From contig JABFXX010000060.1 of the NCBI GenBank assembly GCA_013368795.1, positions 1 to 37,586 on the forward strand: a stretch of 37,586 nucleotides of DNA, given 5' to 3'. A model generated the notes under the pieces. It was not told where the DNA came from and did no database searches. It saw only the letters and a list, made by a program, of their open reading frames with translations. The first letter of the stretch is position 1, and each line of letters starts with the position of its first letter. Positions 18,477-25,691 of the stretch are shown here, piece after piece. Source of the DNA: Kofleriaceae bacterium. GTDB taxonomy: Bacteria; Myxococcota_A; Polyangia; Haliangiales; Haliangiaceae. The translations under genes and the position numbers were made by a program.

Positions 18477-19434
18477 TCTTCTCGGCGCGCGGTGCCGCAT
18501 AGCGCAGGTACGCGAGGCGCTTCGCTTCGCGCCGGACGTGCGCGACGAGATCGAGGATGAGGCCGGTCGCGATGCAGACGACCGTCGTGATCCCGAGCGA
18601 GAACGACAGGATCGCCGTCGGGAAGCGACGCACGTACCCGGTATCGATGTACTCGAGGAACACCGGTAGCGCGAGCACGATCCCGACGATGAAGAACAGG
18701 AGCCCGATGAGCGAGAAGAACAGCAGCGGCCGCTCGTTGCGCATCAGGTTGATGATCGTGACGAGGATCCGCCAGCCATCGCGGAACGTGCGCAGCTTGC
18801 TGACGGAACCAGGCGGGCGCTCCTTGTAGTTCGTCTCGACCTCGGCGATCGCCATCTTCATCTGCATGGCGTGCACGGTCAGCTCGGTCTCGATCTCGAA
18901 CTCGCGCGAGAACGACGGAAAGCTCTTCACGAAGCGCCGCGAAAACACGCGGTAGCCCGACAGCATGTCGTCGATCTGCGATCCGAACAGCCAGGCGACG
19001 AGACCGGTGAGCACGCGATTGCCGAGCCGGTGGCCCATGCGATACGCGGCCTGGTGCGTCTCGACGCGGCGGCCGACGAGCATGTCGAGGTTCTCGTGGA
19101 CGAGCTTCTCGACGAGCTTCGGCGCGACCGACGCGTCGTAGGTGTCGTCGCCGTCGACCATGACGTAGATGTCGGCCTCGACGTCGGTGAACATCCGGCG
19201 GACGACGTTGCCCTTGCCGCGGCGGGTCTCGCGGCGGACCTCGGCGCCGGCGGCGGCGGCGATGGCCCCCGTGTCGTCGGTCGAGTTGTTGTCGTAGACG
19301 TAGATCGTCGCGCCCGGAAGGCTGGCTCGAAAATCATTCACGACCTTCGTGATCGCAGCTGCTTCGTTGTAGCAGGGCACGATCACGGCGACCTCGAGTC
19401 CGTCGACGAGCGACACGATGCGACTACATAGCAT
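18436..19434 (-). CDS. GT2 glycosyltransferase with C-terminal membrane segments (polyprenyl-phosphate sugar synthase type)
   Basis: This 332-residue protein opens with VAVIVPCYNE, then VYDNNSTDDT (46-55), a RRGKGNVVRRMF motif and the acidic DGDDTYD (94-100). A C-terminal pair of long hydrophobic helices follows (about 245-310). The DGDDTYD plus GKG layout is typical of the dolichyl-phosphate-sugar synthase-like GT2 enzymes common in bacterial glycan islands. It would charge a lipid carrier with a sugar for use outside the membrane. The ATG at 19434 is 24 bases from the divergent start of A3; a weak TCTAAC hexamer sits 7 bases before it. Its 3' end overlaps A2 by 41 bases. Confidence 0.88.
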   Translation of the reverse strand: MLCSRIVSLVDGLEVAVIVPCYNEAAAITKVVNDFRASLPGATIYVYDNNSTDDTGAIAAAAGAEVRRETRRGKGNVVRRMFTDVEADIYVMVDGDDTYDASVAPKLVEKLVHENLDMLVGRRVETHQAAYRMGHRLGNRVLTGLVAWLFGSQIDDMLSGYRVFSRRFVKSFPSFSREFEIETELTVHAMQMKMAIAEVETNYKERPPGSVSKLRTFRDGWRILVTIINLMRNERPLLFFSLIGLLFFIVGIVLALPVFLEYIDTGYVRRFPTAILSFSLGITTVVCIATGLILDLVAHVRREAKRLAYLRYAAPRAEKISARASGAMRETA

Positions 19435-19458
19435 AGGCCGTGTTAGAAACGGCGCCGG

Positions 19459-20772
19459 ATGTACCGGTGGTTGCAATGGGCGATCGTGCTCGGCGTGGGC
19501 TGGCTGGCGGTCGCGATCTACAGCTACCCCGGGTTCATGAGCTTCGATTCGATCGAGCAGCTCGCGGTCGCACGGGGGCTCCAAAAATTTTCCGACTGGC
19601 ACCCACCGATCATGGCGTTGCTGTGGAGGCCACTCGATTGGATCGTGCGTGGCCCCTGGCTCATGGTGATGCTGCAGTGCGGGCTCTTGCTCGGCGGCGG
19701 GTTTGCCTTGCTTCGCCGCGTGGTGAGGCCCTGGGTAGCCGTCGCCATGACGCTCGGCGTTTTCCTGTGGCCGACCGTGTTCACGAGCATGGCGGTCGTC
19801 TGGAAGGACTCGCTGATGGCCGGCGTGCTGCTCGCGTCCTACGCCGCGCTGACAAGCGAGCGAGTCTGGCCACAGCGCGCGAGCCTGGTCGGCTTTCTGT
19901 TCGCGACGATGCTCCGCCACAACGCGCTGTTCGCGGTGCTGCCGCTGCTCGTCATCTCTTCGCCATGGCCGAAGGACCGGCGTCCCTGGGTCAAACGGGG
20001 CGTCGGGTTCGCGATCACGGTCTGCCTGGTCGTCGGCGCGCAGCTCGGCAACAGGCTCCTCGTGGAGGAGAAGCAGCATCCGTTTCAGAACAGCCTCGCG
20101 ATCTACGACATCGTCGGGATGGTCCGCTACGCCGAACCTTTGACCGACGCGCAGTGCGACGAGCTGCTCGTCGGCGTTCCGCTCGCGACCCACGAGAACA
20201 TCCAGAAGCGCGCGGACCGCGCGTTCAATCCGTACGGCTGGGTCGATGCCGTCTGGAGCGATCGACGTTTCATGGATCACGCGAAGACCGAGGCCGAGCT
20301 CGACGCCGTATTCGACGCGTGGCTCCGATTGATCGAGCGCTATCCGCGCGCGTACATCTCCACGCGGCTACGGCTGATCAAGCTCCTCCTCGGATTTTCC
20401 AACCGTGGGGGAGTGAACATCTTCAATGCGCACCTGGAGGACCGAAAGCTGCTCGCGTCCTACGGCATCGACGTCGATCGCGGCCCCGTCCAGCTCGCGT
20501 TGTCGCAGTGGTTTGTCGCGGTCAGCTGGGACTCGATGTTATTTCGCGCGTATCCGTATCTGGTACTGGCGCTCTGCCTGCTGTTCGCGCTGCGCCGGAA
20601 CCCGACGATGCTGGCCTTGCTCGCGAGTGCGCTCGCGTACGAGCTCGCGCTGTTCGTCGTCGCGCCGTCACCCGACCTCCGTTACTCGCACTGGTTGATC
20701 CTGTGCGCATTGATCGCGCTGTGTACGCGCGTGGCAACGGCGTGGACTACGGGCTCGGCGCGGGCGCCTTGA
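19459..20772 (+). CDS. Multi-pass membrane protein, family A copy A3 (GT-C-like, uncharacterised)
   Basis: The product is 437 residues with about ten membrane segments. Family signature: YPGFMSFDS (Asp30), D46-WHPP (46-50), WKD (115-117), LRHNA, a DIVGMVRY stretch in the long extracytoplasmic loop, YPRAYISTR, and DLRYSHW near the end. Unlike the other copies it begins almost directly with the first membrane helix (MYRWLQWAIV). The start codon ATG at 19459 is 24 bases from the divergent GT2 gene. A small 5-bp inverted repeat (GCCGT/ACGGC) fills the gap. The 3' end overlaps the convergent AftA-like gene by 26 bases. Confidence 0.82.
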   Translation: MYRWLQWAIVLGVGWLAVAIYSYPGFMSFDSIEQLAVARGLQKFSDWHPPIMALLWRPLDWIVRGPWLMVMLQCGLLLGGGFALLRRVVRPWVAVAMTLGVFLWPTVFTSMAVVWKDSLMAGVLLASYAALTSERVWPQRASLVGFLFATMLRHNALFAVLPLLVISSPWPKDRRPWVKRGVGFAITVCLVVGAQLGNRLLVEEKQHPFQNSLAIYDIVGMVRYAEPLTDAQCDELLVGVPLATHENIQKRADRAFNPYGWVDAVWSDRRFMDHAKTEAELDAVFDAWLRLIERYPRAYISTRLRLIKLLLGFSNRGGVNIFNAHLEDRKLLASYGIDVDRGPVQLALSQWFVAVSWDSMLFRAYPYLVLALCLLFALRRNPTMLALLASALAYELALFVVAPSPDLRYSHWLILCALIALCTRVATAWTTGSARAP

Positions 20773-22297
20773 GCGCCTGGTGCGCCTGCCAGGCGAGATA
20801 GCCCGTCGAGAACGGAAACCCGTCCTCTGGCATGTAGCGCTCGGAGATCGACGAGCCCATCTGGCCGAACAGGAAGGCGAGCGCGCACCACGCACCGATC
20901 AGGGCGGACCGCTGGCGCACGGGATGCTTCTCGTCCGCGCGACTCGCGATGCGCTCGATCAGGTAGTAGGCGGCAAACCCGAGAAGCACGAGCAGGCAGT
21001 AGACGAGCTCGATCGTGGTGCGCGGGTAGAGCTGGACGAGCTTGGTCTTGAACAACAAGTGCGCGTACCAGAAGCGCATCAGCCAGGCCCCGGCGAACAG
21101 ACACGCGACCGTGATCACCGGCGTGCGCCGGTGCCCGAGCATGATCGCGATGCCGAGCCCCGCGCACAACAGAACCGAATACAACCCGACACCGCCGAGC
21201 TCGCCGTCGGGCGGCCACTCGGTCGTCTTGCCTGGCAGGTCGACCTTCCACATCGCGATGTACGCCGGCTCCGTCAGGACGTCGAAGTAGATGTAGTCGT
21301 CGAGAACGAGAGGCTTGCTGTCGGCGGCAGCGCGCTGCTGCGCGTACGAACGGACTCCGGTGACGTAGTTGAACGTCACCGCGCCGAGGGCGAGCATCGC
21401 CGCCACGCCGAACGCGATGCCCCTGCGCGGCGCTCGGCGCCACGGGAACACGATCAACCCCGCCACGACGAGGCCAGGCGCCGACCAGCGGAACCATCCC
21501 GAGTACGTCAGGCACATGGCCCCGAGCACGAGCCCGAAGACGACGCCGGCCTTGAGTAGCTGGTGGACCGAGCGCCTGTCGGCCGTGCGCAGCGTGTTGA
21601 AGAATCGGATGAGGACAGGCACCAGCACGATGAGGACGACGTTCGTGTACGGCTTGTACGGCTCGACGATCACCATCGCGGGGACCACGCCGATCACGAG
21701 AGCCCAGCTCGGGCGCAGAACGAGGCGCCACGCCAGGTAGCCCGCGGGACCGGCCACCAGCGCGCCGAGGATCTGGAGGTGCTTGAGTGCGTAGACCGCC
21801 GGTAGATCGACGATGTCCATGTACCAGCGCAGTGCATGGGGGAACGCGGGCGGATAGAGCGGCGGCACGTACTGGTCACCGACCCCGGCCTTGATCGCAT
21901 TCGCCCAGCTCACGAGAACGCCCGCGTCGCCGCCGGTCGCGTTCAAGCAGAACGGTGTCCCGCGAAGCGCGACGATCAGCCCGCCCGCGAGAAAGCCGGA
22001 GGCGAGGCCAGCGAGCGCCGCGCAGACGAGGCGCGACGTGCGCGCGAAGTAGATGCCTCCGCGCAATTTCGCGGCGACCAGGAGCGCGGCGAGGAGCGGC
22101 AGGACGAACAGGATAAATCGCAGCTGAATGCTCGCCAGTCCGCTGACCTGTCCGATCCGAACGAGCGGATCGACCTTGATGTTGGTGCAGCTGAACGTCA
22201 GAAGGCCGGCCGCGAGAAACGCGACGACGACCTCGAGGCTTGGCCACAGCCACCGGCGCGAGCTCCGTGGACTCGCCAAAAACTCCCCCGTGCTCAT
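20747..22297 (-). CDS. Large multi-pass membrane protein, possibly GT-C arabinofuranosyltransferase-like (AftA/GT85-like)
   Basis: This 516-residue protein has about 12 hydrophobic segments. The first long loop carries NATGGDAG (119-126) and YVPPLYPPAFP (143-153); later come EPYKPYTN, SGWFRW and KLVQLYPRTTIELVY. The YPP motif in the first large loop and the overall helix pattern remind me of AftA-type arabinofuranosyltransferases, which use decaprenyl-phosphate arabinose, but the similarity is by eye and no catalytic motif is decisive. It is not part of family A or B. It lies between two family A genes on the opposite strand, overlapping A3 by 26 bases. A profile search would decide the family. 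Confidence 0.7.
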   Translation of the reverse strand: MSTGEFLASPRSSRRWLWPSLEVVVAFLAAGLLTFSCTNIKVDPLVRIGQVSGLASIQLRFILFVLPLLAALLVAAKLRGGIYFARTSRLVCAALAGLASGFLAGGLIVALRGTPFCLNATGGDAGVLVSWANAIKAGVGDQYVPPLYPPAFPHALRWYMDIVDLPAVYALKHLQILGALVAGPAGYLAWRLVLRPSWALVIGVVPAMVIVEPYKPYTNVVLIVLVPVLIRFFNTLRTADRRSVHQLLKAGVVFGLVLGAMCLTYSGWFRWSAPGLVVAGLIVFPWRRAPRRGIAFGVAAMLALGAVTFNYVTGVRSYAQQRAAADSKPLVLDDYIYFDVLTEPAYIAMWKVDLPGKTTEWPPDGELGGVGLYSVLLCAGLGIAIMLGHRRTPVITVACLFAGAWLMRFWYAHLLFKTKLVQLYPRTTIELVYCLLVLLGFAAYYLIERIASRADEKHPVRQRSALIGAWCALAFLFGQMGSSISERYMPEDGFPFSTGYLAWQAHQALKAPAPSP

Positions 22298-22343
22298 GTG
22301 GCTCGGGCAGGTTATCGCATAGCCCCGATCTATGAAATCGAGT

Positions 22344-22365
22344 GCCCTCGTGATATCGCGAGGGC
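22344..22365 (+). repeat. Strong hairpin directly before the A4 start
   Basis: GCCCTCGTG (22344-22352) pairs with CGCGAGGGC (22357-22365) over nine positions (one T-G wobble), leaving an ATAT loop. It ends at the base before the GTG at 22366. The 3' arm holds the only Shine-Dalgarno-like GAGGG. It also covers a GATATC that could be a -10. So it may sequester the ribosome site or be a DNA operator. Confidence 0.4.
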
Positions 22366-23697
22366 GTGGCGTTCGACGGCAGCGAGCGAGTCCGGCAAAT
22401 CGCGCGCTGGATCACATCGCGTCCGCCGATCGCGTACCTGATCGCCGGCTGGATCGCGTTCGTCCTCGGCTCGTATCCGGGCTACATGTCCACCGAGTCG
22501 GTGCTGCAGCTCTTCACGGTGCGCAGCGGCGACTACTCGGACTACGCGCCCGTGATGACCGCGATCTGGGGCGCGCTCGAGTACGTCGTCTCCGGACCGT
22601 TTCCGATGCTCGCGTTGCAGAGCGGTCTGTTCCTGTTCGGCACCGCAGCGATCCTGCGCACCGTCCTCTCGCCGCGTGCCGCCGCAGTCGCCTCGTCATT
22701 CGTGATCTTGTTCCCGCCGGTGTTCTCGGTCCTGGCGGTGATCTGGCCCGACGCACTGCTCGCCGGCTGCCTCGTGGCCGCCGCGGGCGCCGCGATGCAG
22801 CCCGGGCGACGCATGAAGATCGTCGCCGCGGTGTTGCTCGTGGTCGCGTGCGCGTGCCGGCCCGAAGCAGTGGTCGCGATCATTCCGATCACGCTGCTCG
22901 CGCTGCCTCGGCGCCTGTGGTGGCGGGATGCGATCGTCGCGCTCGGCGTGACCGTCGCGATCGCCGGCACGGCACGCCTTGCGAATCATCTGCTGACCGT
23001 CACCGACACCTATTCGTGGCAGCAGCAGCTTCAGATGCCCGACCTCGTCGGCACGCTGCGACGCGCGAACGTCAAGACCGAGGCGGCGCTGCGCGCGGCA
23101 CTCGACGGCCTGCCGCTCGCGGATTCGAGCACGTTGGTCGAGCGGATGACGGCAAGCCGCGACGCGCTAAGCCCGGTGCCCCTCATCAAGGGGACGAAGC
23201 GCGTGTTCGAGCCGCTCGCATCGGACGAGCAGAGCGACGCGCTGTCGAATGCATGGCGCGCTGCGATCTCGAAGCACCCGGGCGCTTACCTCACGCATCG
23301 CTGGGCGATGACGCGCGCACTGCTCGCGTTCACCGGGAAGTGGCGGCCGGTCTTCGACGACTTCGGCAGCGTGGCGCTGATGGAACCTCTTCATCATCGC
23401 GCGACCTCGTCGGACTGGCAGTTCGGAATGCAGCACGTCGTCCGCTGGGTCGCGAAGACGCCGCTGTTTCGCCCCTGGCTCTACCTGCTGCTCGCGGTGA
23501 TCGTGATCGTGCTCGCGCGCAAGCGCCCGCTCCTGCGCAACCTCGCGATCTCGGGGCTCGTCTACGAGCTCGCGATGTTCGTGCTCGCTCCGGCGGGCGA
23601 GTATCGGTACTCACATTGGATGATCGCGTCGACCTGCATCGTGATCGCAGCGCTCGCCGCCGGCCGTCGCACCTCGTGGGCACGCTCGGACGTTTAG
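22366..23697 (+). CDS. Multi-pass membrane protein, family A copy A4 (divergent motifs)
   Basis: The product is 443 residues with the same topology as the other four copies (YPGYMS, SPRAAAVAS, LFPP, HPGAYLTHR, EYRYSHW) but with changes at every signature acid or basic site: Glu44-Ser instead of Asp-Ser, D59-YAP instead of DxHPP, and WPD (127-129) instead of WKD. It may use a different donor or acceptor, or be less active. The start is GTG, immediately after a strong hairpin. It is followed after 2 bases by the LPG-synthase-TM-type gene, so the two are probably one unit. Confidence 0.82.
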   Translation: MAFDGSERVRQIARWITSRPPIAYLIAGWIAFVLGSYPGYMSTESVLQLFTVRSGDYSDYAPVMTAIWGALEYVVSGPFPMLALQSGLFLFGTAAILRTVLSPRAAAVASSFVILFPPVFSVLAVIWPDALLAGCLVAAAGAAMQPGRRMKIVAAVLLVVACACRPEAVVAIIPITLLALPRRLWWRDAIVALGVTVAIAGTARLANHLLTVTDTYSWQQQLQMPDLVGTLRRANVKTEAALRAALDGLPLADSSTLVERMTASRDALSPVPLIKGTKRVFEPLASDEQSDALSNAWRAAISKHPGAYLTHRWAMTRALLAFTGKWRPVFDDFGSVALMEPLHHRATSSDWQFGMQHVVRWVAKTPLFRPWLYLLLAVIVIVLARKRPLLRNLAISGLVYELAMFVLAPAGEYRYSHWMIASTCIVIAALAAGRRTSWARSDV

Positions 23698-23699
23698 TC

Positions 23700-24644
23700 G
23701 TGGACGAGTCGCCGCAACGTTCGAAGCTCCGGCGGCTCAGCCGCCTATGGCCATGGCTGCTCGGTGCAGCGATCGTGATCGTCCTCGCGAGGCGCGTGCC
23801 GCTCGACGCGTTTCGTGCGGCGCTCGGCGAGGGGCCGCACGTGCAGCTCGCGCTGGTTGATCTAGCAGTCGCACTCGCACTTCTGTTCCTGGACACGTTC
23901 GCGACCTGGGTCGGGCTCATCACGCTCCGGCTTCGCTGGCCGCTGCGGCGCATCCTCGCGATCCGCGGCGCCACGTACGTCCTCGCGGTCGTCAACTACG
24001 TCGCCGGCCAAGGTGGACTCGGCTACTACTTGCATCGCGCCGGCATTCCGGGCCTGCGGGCCGCTGGGACCACGCTGTACTTGATGGGCACGACGTTCGC
24101 GACGCTGCTCGTCCTCACGACGGTGTCGTGGGCGTTCGGCGGGCACACGGTGGCGCCGACCATCTGGTGGGTGCTGCTGGGAGGGTGCGCTGCGTTCGCG
24201 CTTTACCTCATCGTGATCGCCATCGCGCCAAGGGCGCTCGCGTCCCTTGCCCTGCTCGCGCCGCTGTTCGACGCTCGGCTACGCGGTCACTTCGCTGCGG
24301 TCAGCGCACGGATTCCGCACGTCGCGCTGCTCGTCCTTGGCCACTGGTTCTCCATGCTCGCGTGGGGAATCCGGGTCCCGTTTCTCGAGGCGATCACGCT
24401 GCTCCCAGTGGTCACCTTCATCGCAGCGGTCCCCATCTCGCCGGCTGGCCTCGGCACGACGCAAGCTGCGTTCGTGTACTTCTTTTCCGACTACATAGCG
24501 AAGGCGACGCACGACGCGTGTACCGCGAGCATGCTGGCGTTCTCGATCGTGCACTTCGTCTACACGATCATCTGGCAGTTCCTCATGGGGCTCGCATGCG
24601 TCCCCGCCGCGCGCCGGATCGAGCAGCCCAAACCGGTCAGCTAG
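23700..24644 (+). CDS. LPG-synthase-TM/YbhN-like (UPF0104-type) membrane protein
   Basis: This 314-residue protein has about eight membrane helices. It shows the LPG_synthase_TM (flippase-like) pattern: basic N-terminal segment, VNYVAGQGGLGYYLHRAGIP in the first half, and ISPAGLGTTQAAFVYFF in the second. Relatives are fused to, or stand next to, lipid-modifying or glycosyl-transferring enzymes and may move lipids across the membrane. The GTG at 23700 lies 2 bases after the A4 stop, so expression is coupled to A4. The 3' end overlaps the convergent DUF2304 gene by 8 bases. The assignment to this superfamily is good; the substrate is unknown. Confidence 0.82.
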   Translation: MDESPQRSKLRRLSRLWPWLLGAAIVIVLARRVPLDAFRAALGEGPHVQLALVDLAVALALLFLDTFATWVGLITLRLRWPLRRILAIRGATYVLAVVNYVAGQGGLGYYLHRAGIPGLRAAGTTLYLMGTTFATLLVLTTVSWAFGGHTVAPTIWWVLLGGCAAFALYLIVIAIAPRALASLALLAPLFDARLRGHFAAVSARIPHVALLVLGHWFSMLAWGIRVPFLEAITLLPVVTFIAAVPISPAGLGTTQAAFVYFFSDYIAKATHDACTASMLAFSIVHFVYTIIWQFLMGLACVPAARRIEQPKPVS

Positions 24645-24993
24645 GTTCGGTCTTCGCGGCAGGCGGTACCGCGCGATCGACTTCGGCGCGCAAGATCGCG
24701 AGCTCGCGCGTTACATCGGTGAGCTGACGCTGGAGCTCGACGAATTTCGTGTAGTAGTGCATGAGCACGAACATGACCGACACGATCGCGAGATAGAGGA
24801 TGAGGTCGGCGCCGCGACCGACGCCCACCAGATGGGCGGCATCCTGGGTCAGCTCCGGAAACACGACGGCGACCGCGCCTGCCGCGATCAACAGGAACAC
24901 CGTCATGATGTGGATCGGCAGCCGGTTGCGTCGAAGAAAGACGAACCAACCGGTCGCTCCGAGCCCGAGCAGGAGAAGGATTCGTATGATCAT
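24637..24993 (-). CDS. DUF2304 family membrane protein, partner of the adjacent GT2
   Basis: The product is 118 residues: three hydrophobic segments (about 1-20, 28-50, 62-82) followed by a predicted coiled coil (FVELQRQLTDVTRELAILR). DUF2304 proteins are almost always encoded beside a DPM1-like GT2 and are thought to anchor or assist it. Here the start ATG overlaps the GT2 stop as ATGA, the tightest coupling possible. A second, independent GT2-DUF2304 pair sits at 28963-30091. Confidence 0.88.
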   Translation of the reverse strand: MIIRILLLLGLGATGWFVFLRRNRLPIHIMTVFLLIAAGAVAVVFPELTQDAAHLVGVGRGADLILYLAIVSVMFVLMHYYTKFVELQRQLTDVTRELAILRAEVDRAVPPAAKTEPS

Positions 24994-25661
24994 GCGCGGA
25001 AGAAGTAGTCAAAGAGGATGCGGACCGCCTGGATCCCGCCCTGGCCCTTGCTCATCGAGTGTTCGGTATAGCGAACCGTCACGGGAACCTCGACGACGCG
25101 CAGCCCGCTCGTCTTGATCTTGCGAAGCAGCTCGGACGCATGGGCCATACGCTCCTGGGTAATCCGCAGCTGCTCTGCTACCGACGCGCGGAATGCGCGC
25201 AATCCGCAGTGCGCATCACTGAGCTTCATCCCGGAGAGCTTGTTCGACACGACGGTCGCCGTGCGCAGCAGTGCGACGCGACGCTGCGAGGCACCCTCGA
25301 CTCCACCGAGGAATCGGGAGCCGAGCGCGATGTCCGCGTCCTCGAGCGCGTCGACCAGGAGCGGGATATCCTCACAGCGGTGCTGGCCATCGGCGTCGAA
25401 CGTGACGATGTAGCGAGCGCCACGGCGGCGAATCGCGTAGTCGACTCCAGTCTGGAGCGCCGCGCCCTGGCCGAGATTGATGCCGTGACGAACGACGGTC
25501 GCGCCAGCCATCCGAGCCGCCGCTGCGGTGTCATCACGTGAACCGTCGTCGACGACCACGACCTGCCAGCCCTCGGCGACGACCTCCGCCACGACGTCGC
25601 GGATCACCTTGCCTTCGTTGAAAGCGGCGATCACGACCCAGGTCTCGCTCCGCGGAGACAT
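24990..25661 (-). CDS. GT2 glycosyltransferase, DPM1-like, coupled to DUF2304
   Basis: This 223-residue GT-A enzyme has no membrane helices of its own. Motifs: VVIAAFNEGKVI, VVVVDDGSRDDT (34-45), HGINLGQGAALQTG, the metal-binding DAD (89-91) and GLRAFR. This is the DPM1-type set that loads a sugar onto polyprenyl phosphate. The adjacent DUF2304 protein likely provides the membrane anchor. The ATG at 25661 is preceded by AAGGA (a Shine-Dalgarno) that also forms part of a TATAAG hexamer 7 bases upstream. Divergent from the DUF6056-like gene B3, 30 bases away. Confidence 0.9.
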   Translation of the reverse strand: MSPRSETWVVIAAFNEGKVIRDVVAEVVAEGWQVVVVDDGSRDDTAAAARMAGATVVRHGINLGQGAALQTGVDYAIRRRGARYIVTFDADGQHRCEDIPLLVDALEDADIALGSRFLGGVEGASQRRVALLRTATVVSNKLSGMKLSDAHCGLRAFRASVAEQLRITQERMAHASELLRKIKTSGLRVVEVPVTVRYTEHSMSKGQGGIQAVRILFDYFFRA

Positions 25662-25691
25662 CACGGTCCTTATACCAGGTATCCTCTTACA
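25662..25691. promoter_or_regulatory. Short divergent promoter region with an 11-base palindrome
   Basis: Thirty bases separate the divergent starts. They contain ATACCAGGTAT (25672-25682), an odd-length perfect palindrome. Reading each way gives TATAAG 7 bases before the minus start and TATCCT 6 bases before the plus start. Two face-to-face -10 elements or an operator are both possible. Confidence 0.35.

Noticed and set aside
18436..20280. A long N-terminal extension of the GT2 gene (frame open to 20280)
   Set aside because: The extension lies antisense to the A3 gene and has no domain; the GT2 domain starts at its own ATG at 19434.
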